The translations under genes were made by a program, and so were the position numbers. From assembly GCA_034770075.1 (NCBI GenBank), contig CM068379.1, positions 43,407,130 to 43,471,129 on the forward strand: a stretch of DNA of 64,000 bases, in the 5' to 3' direction. This document shows, piece by piece, positions 59,062 to 64,000 of this stretch (position 1 is the stretch's first letter; the number at the start of each line of letters is the position of its first letter). The notes under the pieces were generated by a model. It was not told where the DNA came from. It saw only the letters and a program-made list of their open reading frames with translations, and made no database searches. This stretch comes from Aralia elata (lineage: Eukaryota; Streptophyta; Magnoliopsida; Apiales; Araliaceae).

Positions 59062-62000
59062 TTACTCGAATAACTGGGGGTAATTCGCTCTCATTTTCTC
59101 TTCGAGTTCCCACGTGGCTTCTTCCACCGCATGATTTCTCCAGAGAACTTTTACCGAGTGAATGATTTTATTCCTCAGCTTCTGCTCTTTTCTATCCAGT
59201 ATTTGAACAGGAATCTCCTCGTACGATAAGTCCCTTTCGACCTGAATTGGTTCATAGGAAATGACATGCTTGTAATCTGGCTTATACGGACGCAACACTG
59301 ATACATGGAACACGTTGTGAATGTGCTCAAGTTCAGGAGGTAATGCTACCTCGTACGCCACCTCGCCGATTCGCCTCAAAATTTCGAACGGTCCTATGAA
59401 CCTAGGGCTCAATTTACCCTTTTTTCCAAAACGGATCTTTCCTTTCTAGGGAGATACCTTCAGAAACACAAAACTTCCAACTTCAAAGTCTCGTTTCTGG
59501 CGATGTAAGTCGGCATACTTTTTCTGACGATCCTGGGCTGCCACTAACCGTTGTCTTATTACTTTAATAATTTCCACGGTTTGTTGTACCAATTCTGGTC
59601 CCAACAATCTCCGCTCACCAACTTCATCCCAACACAACGGCGTTCGACACTTTCTTCCATACAATGCTTCGTACGGTGGCATACCAATGCTAGCATGGTA
59701 ACTATTGTTGTAGGCGAACTCTACCAGTGGCAAGTGATCGTCCCAGCTGCCACTTAAGTCCATCACCACTGCTCGGAGCATATCCTCTAGAGTCTGAATT
59801 GTTCGTTCACTCTGACCATCAGTCTGGGGATGATATGCCGTACTCATTCTTAACTGTGTTCCCAGTTTCTCCTGTAGGCTTCTCCAAAAATTCGACGTGA
59901 AGCGCGGATCCCTATCAGACACAATAGATACCGGCACTCCATGTCGTGATACTATTTCCTTCACGTAAAGTTTCGCCAGCTGTTCCAATTTGTACCTGAT
60001 CTTGATTGGTAGAAAGTGGGCAGACTTGGTCAAACGATCTACGATCATCCAGATGGCGTCTAGACCCTTTTGCGTTGCTGGAAGTCCCACCACAAAATCC
60101 ATTGTGATGTGCTCCCACTTCCACTCGGGAATCTCTAAGGGTTGCAACAATCCGCTCGGCCGTTGGTGCTCAGCCTTGATCCTCTGACAAGTTAAACACC
60201 GGCTAACGAACTCTGCAACTTCCCCTTTCAAGTGCGGCCACCAATAATGTTGACGAAGATCTTGATACATCTTGGTGCTACCTGGATGTACCGAAAAACC
60301 TTGTATTATGGGCCTCCTGCAAAATCTCTTCCCTTAAGTCTGGTACGTAGGGTATCCAGATCCTTCCCTCGAATCTCAGCAATCCTGTGCTGTCAACCTT
60401 ATACTTCGAGGCTTTTCCCTCCGATAACTGTTTCTTAATGTCAACCGCATTCCTCGTCAAATTCTTGAGCCTCCTGTATCTTATCCAGTAGAGTTGGTCC
60501 TACCGTCACGGCGAACACCTTTTCGTCCACCTCCATTGGATACCTAACTTCCAGCTCCAGACGTTCAAAGTCCCGTATCAATTCCTCCTGGACTGTCAGT
60601 TGCATCAATTTCACCTTGCCTTTCCTACTTAAGGCATCAGCTACTACGTTCGCTTTGCCCGGATGGTACAGAATTTCACAGTCGTAGTCCTTGATCAGTT
60701 CCAACCATCGGCGCTGCCTCATATTTAGTTCCTTCTGAGTGAAGATATACTTTAGACTTTTGTGATCTGTATATATCTCGCACTTCTCCCCATATAAGTA
60801 GTGCCTCCAGATCTTCAAAGCGAACACCACCGCTGCTAACTCCAAGTCATGAGTTGGATAACCCTTCTCATAATCCTTCAGCTGACGCGATGCGTACGCC
60901 ACGACCTTGCCGTGTTGCATCAGTACACAGCCAAGACCCTTGTGTGATGCATCGCTATACACTACGAAACCCCCAGTGTTGTCTGGTAAGGTCAACACCG
61001 GTGCTTGGCTAAGTCTCTTCTTCAATTCCATGAAACTTTCCTCACACTTCTCCGACCAAACAAACTTGACTGTTTTCCTGGTGAGATTGGTCAACGGCGA
61101 TGCTATCTTTGAAAAAATCCTGGATGAATCTCCGATAGTATCCCGCTAATCCCAAGAAACTCCGGATCTCTGTTGGCGTCTTCGGCTGTTCCCAGTTGAT
61201 AACTGCTTCTACTTTGGCTGGGTCCACCGAAACACCATTTTTGTCGATGACATGACCCAGAAATTGTACCCTCTGCAACCAAAACTCACACTTAGAAAAC
61301 TTTGCATACAACTTCTCCTTCCTAAGAGCTTCTAATACAATCTTCAAATGTTCAGCATGCTCCTCCTCCGTCCCTGAATACACCAGAATGTCATCGATGA
61401 ATACAACTACGAACTTGTCCAAGTACTGCTTGAACACTCTGTTCATCATATCCATGAATGCTGCTGGTGCATTTGTCAATCCAAAAGACATTACCAGAAA
61501 CTCGAAGTGCCCGTAACGAGTTCTGAATGCAGTCTTCGGGATATCTTCTTGCCTCACCTTCAGCTGATGGTAGCCTGTTCTTTAAGTCGATTTTTGAAAA
61601 GTACTTCGCTCCCTTGAGTTGATCGAACAGATCGTCAATTCTAGGAAGTGGATACCTATTCTTAATCGTAACTTTGTTCAACTCTCGATAGTCGATACAA
61701 AGCCTCATTGAACCGTCTTTCTTCTTTACAAACAGAACTGGCGCTCCCCACGGGGACACGCTCGGTCTGATATAACCCTTATCCAACAGTTCCTGCAGTT
61801 GCACCATCAATTCTTTCATCTCTACAGGTGCCATTCGATACGGCGGCTTCGATATTGGTGCGGTTCCCGGTGCCAAATCGATAACGAACTCGATTTCCCT
61901 GTCCGGCGGCAGTCCCGGAAGCTCTTCGGGAAAGACATCGGTGAATTCTCTCACGACTGGTATTTGACTCATCTCATCCCCTACTCGACGAGTATCAACC

Positions 62001-63620
62001 ACATGGGCCAAATAACATTCGCAACCCTTCTTGAGTAATCTCCTTGTTTGCATCATAGTAAGACAACAAGATTGGCTTGGTGACTTACTGCCGTAAAATA
62101 CCACCTTTGACTTGTTAGGAGTCTTTAGGTGTATACATTTCTTCTTACAGTCAATAACTGCTCCGTGGGTTGATAGCCAATCCATTCCCAAGATTACATC
62201 GAACTCTCCCAGTCGAATTGGTATCAAATCCACTTTGAGCTTAAATCCTCGAAATTCAACACAACAGTTCCTATGAATGCATTCTACGGGGACAATTTCT
62301 TTGTTTGCTACTTCTACGTTCGTAGGGTGTTCTAACTTTTCACAAGGTACATTTAACTGACTAGCAAATTCTTCGAAAACAAAAGAGCAAGTAGCACCCG
62401 AATCAAATAGCACATATGCATTTATATCATTGATTGGGATGATACCTGACACCACGTCCTTGGATTCCATGGCATCCTGCACCGTCATGTTGAACGTGCG
62501 GGCTGTTGGTCTGTTGGCATGACTGGATGGTGCCCCATAGCTCAGCCGGTTATTGTTCCCGCTGTTGCTGTTGTTTGTTCCTGTTGCCACTTCCGAGGTC
62601 ACCTTTCCTCTTCGGACAGTCCTTGATTTGGTGGTCGGGTGCTCCACATGAATAACATCCCCCCTTTGGTTTGTTCTGACATTGGGGAGCCATGTGCCCC
62701 GGTTGCCCGCATTTGTAGCAAACGCTTTTTCCCTTCATACACTCCCCCGTGTGGTTCTTACCACAATTACCACACCTGCCTGGTTTCCTTGCCTCCCCTC
62801 CAGACAGGTTTCCTCCGGGTTTATTGCTCCCGAAAGATTGACTTTCATTCCATTTCCGTTTGTTGGGGTTGCTGCCCCCGCTGCTTCCTGACTTCTGGCC
62901 CTCATGACCCTTCTTCTTATCCTGATTGTACTTAGCCAGGGCCTCACTGCCACCTTCTGCAATGATTGCTCTTTCCATCAGTTCTGCAAATGTTCTGATT
63001 TTCAATACCGCTACAGAACGGTATAACCATGGTTTCAACCCCTGCTCAAACCTACGAGCTTTCCTTTCCTCTGTGCTGACTTGGTGAGCTGCAAACCGTG
63101 CCAACTCATTAAACTTAGCCGCGTACTCAGCCACAGACATGTTCCCTTGTTTTAGTTCCAGGAACTTGATCTCCATCTCCTGCTTCATGCTCTCTGGAAA
63201 GTAATTTTCCAAGAACATTTCCTTAAAACGATCCCAAGCGACAGTGCCTTCTTCCACTCGGCCTCTGTTGGCCTTCCACCAATAGTTGGCTTCTCCTTTT
63301 AGCATGAAAGTGGCAAAACTTGTTTTCTGTTCCTCTGCCACCCTTGCTACTTCAAAGACCTTCTCTATCTCTTCTATCCAGGTCTGCGCCTCGATTGGGT
63401 TAAGAGTTCCCTTGAACTCAGGTGGTCCGACCAATTTGAAATCTTTAAAATTTGCCAGATGATGCGCTGGCTCGGCTGCGGCTTGGGCTCTTTCAGGTGG
63501 TGGTCTGGATTGCATAGCCTCGGCCAGCATTTCTGCGAACATTCTCATTGGGTTGGTTTGGTCTCCAACCTCACTTTCTGACTCTTCGACCTGTCGGTTA
63601 CGTGGCCTTCCCCTTGGCAT
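59062..63620 (-). pseudogene. Gag-Pol polyprotein of element E2, multiple frameshifts
   Basis: Almost identical to the polyprotein of E1, with all domains from gag to chromodomain present. The frame is broken by five one-base insertions, near 62572, 61582, 61115, 60444 and 60294, four of them lengthening a short run of T or A. In addition TAG replaces Trp at 59446-59448. It lacks the three extra residues of E1 before the second catalytic Asp, the extra Gag residue and the Lys-rich insertion, so it resembles A and D there. The catalytic integrase Glu is kept. The insertions may be sequence errors, in which case only the TAG would break it. Confidence 0.9.
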
Positions 63621-64000
63621 GGTTTAGAATAAGGAAACTGATGACTTTTACCTATAGATTCACATTTTACATCATATGTTATTAAAATAAACAATTAAAG
63701 GTAAAATATTTATCAGCACATTTGATTTAAGTGAAACATCTGCATTTATATTCATATACCACCGTTTGTTACAATACGAAACCTGTGGCATACTGCTATA
63801 AATGCGCCACTGTGTCCTATTCATCAATAACCCTTCCCCCTAGACAAAAGTGGGGAATCCTAACCTTCCATCCCTTAAGACCACAAAAGTTGGGGTTTTA
63901 ACTGCTACCCTAATCATAACAACAAATATAAAGTTTCATAAACAAACATGACTATGTCCCTAACATAAACAAAAGTGGGACCGACTGTACTAGCAACTAA
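63621..64000 (-). other. Spacer upstream of gag in element E2, cut by window end
   Basis: Collinear with 53247-53626 of E1. The accessory gene is expected just beyond the window. Confidence 0.8.

Larger units (their letters stand above)
44341..64000 (-). mobile_element. Ty3/gypsy chromovirus element E, tandem LTR-internal-LTR-internal
   Basis: Reading left to right: LTR (44341-48627), internal region E1 (48628-54719), LTR (54720-59014), internal region E2 (59015 to the edge), all minus-strand. The two internal regions and the two LTRs are nearly identical. The tandem shares its middle LTR, the expected product of unequal LTR recombination, though an assembly duplication is also possible. It is inserted in the 3' LTR of D, so it is younger than D. 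E1 has the only uninterrupted gag-pol in the window. Confidence 0.93.

Overview
The window is plant nuclear DNA and consists almost entirely of nested LTR retrotransposons. The evidence is chromodomain-bearing Ty3/gypsy polyproteins, Ty1/copia polyproteins, primer-binding sites matching plant initiator tRNA-Met, TG...CA LTR ends and AT-rich non-coding DNA. A flowering plant is likely and a eudicot plausible; I cannot name the species. I see no host gene, tRNA, rRNA or CRISPR array.

Layout. (1) 1-13653: Ty3/gypsy element A, minus strand, about 4-kb LTRs, left LTR cut by the window edge. A sits inside the 5' LTR of copia element B. (2) 13654-17940 and 27183-30248: B, plus strand, old and decayed. 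(3) 17941-27177: copia element C, minus strand, inserted in the reverse-transcriptase region of B with a perfect 5-bp target duplication (AGGTG). (4) 30249-31378: unclassified spacer with GC-rich 40-bp repeats. (5) 31379-44340: Ty3/gypsy element D, plus strand, same family as A. Its 3' LTR is interrupted by (6) 44341-64000: element E, minus strand, same family, in a tandem LTR-internal-LTR-internal arrangement running off the right edge. E carries the only uninterrupted gag-pol here (48675-53246, 1523 aa).

Relative age inferred from LTR similarity by eye: B oldest, then C. A, D and E are young; their LTR pairs differ at only about 10 places per 3 kb.

Main discovery candidate. The A/D/E family has an extra sense-strand gene between primer-binding site and gag. 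It encodes an acidic, coiled-coil, 275-residue protein that I do not recognise. A 62-nt open exon in the LTR starts at the first ATG after the TATA box, encodes an Arg-rich leader and ends in AG|GTA. It would join in frame to a 3' splice site (CTAAT branch point, U-rich tract, TAG|G) immediately before the accessory ATG. Exon length, phase and signals are the same in all three subfamilies although the DNA around them has diverged strongly. This predicts a spliced subgenomic RNA whose intron of about 3 kb removes most of the R-U5 part of the long LTR and the primer-binding site. In this model the unspliced RNA serves as genome and gag-pol template, and the spliced RNA makes the accessory protein.
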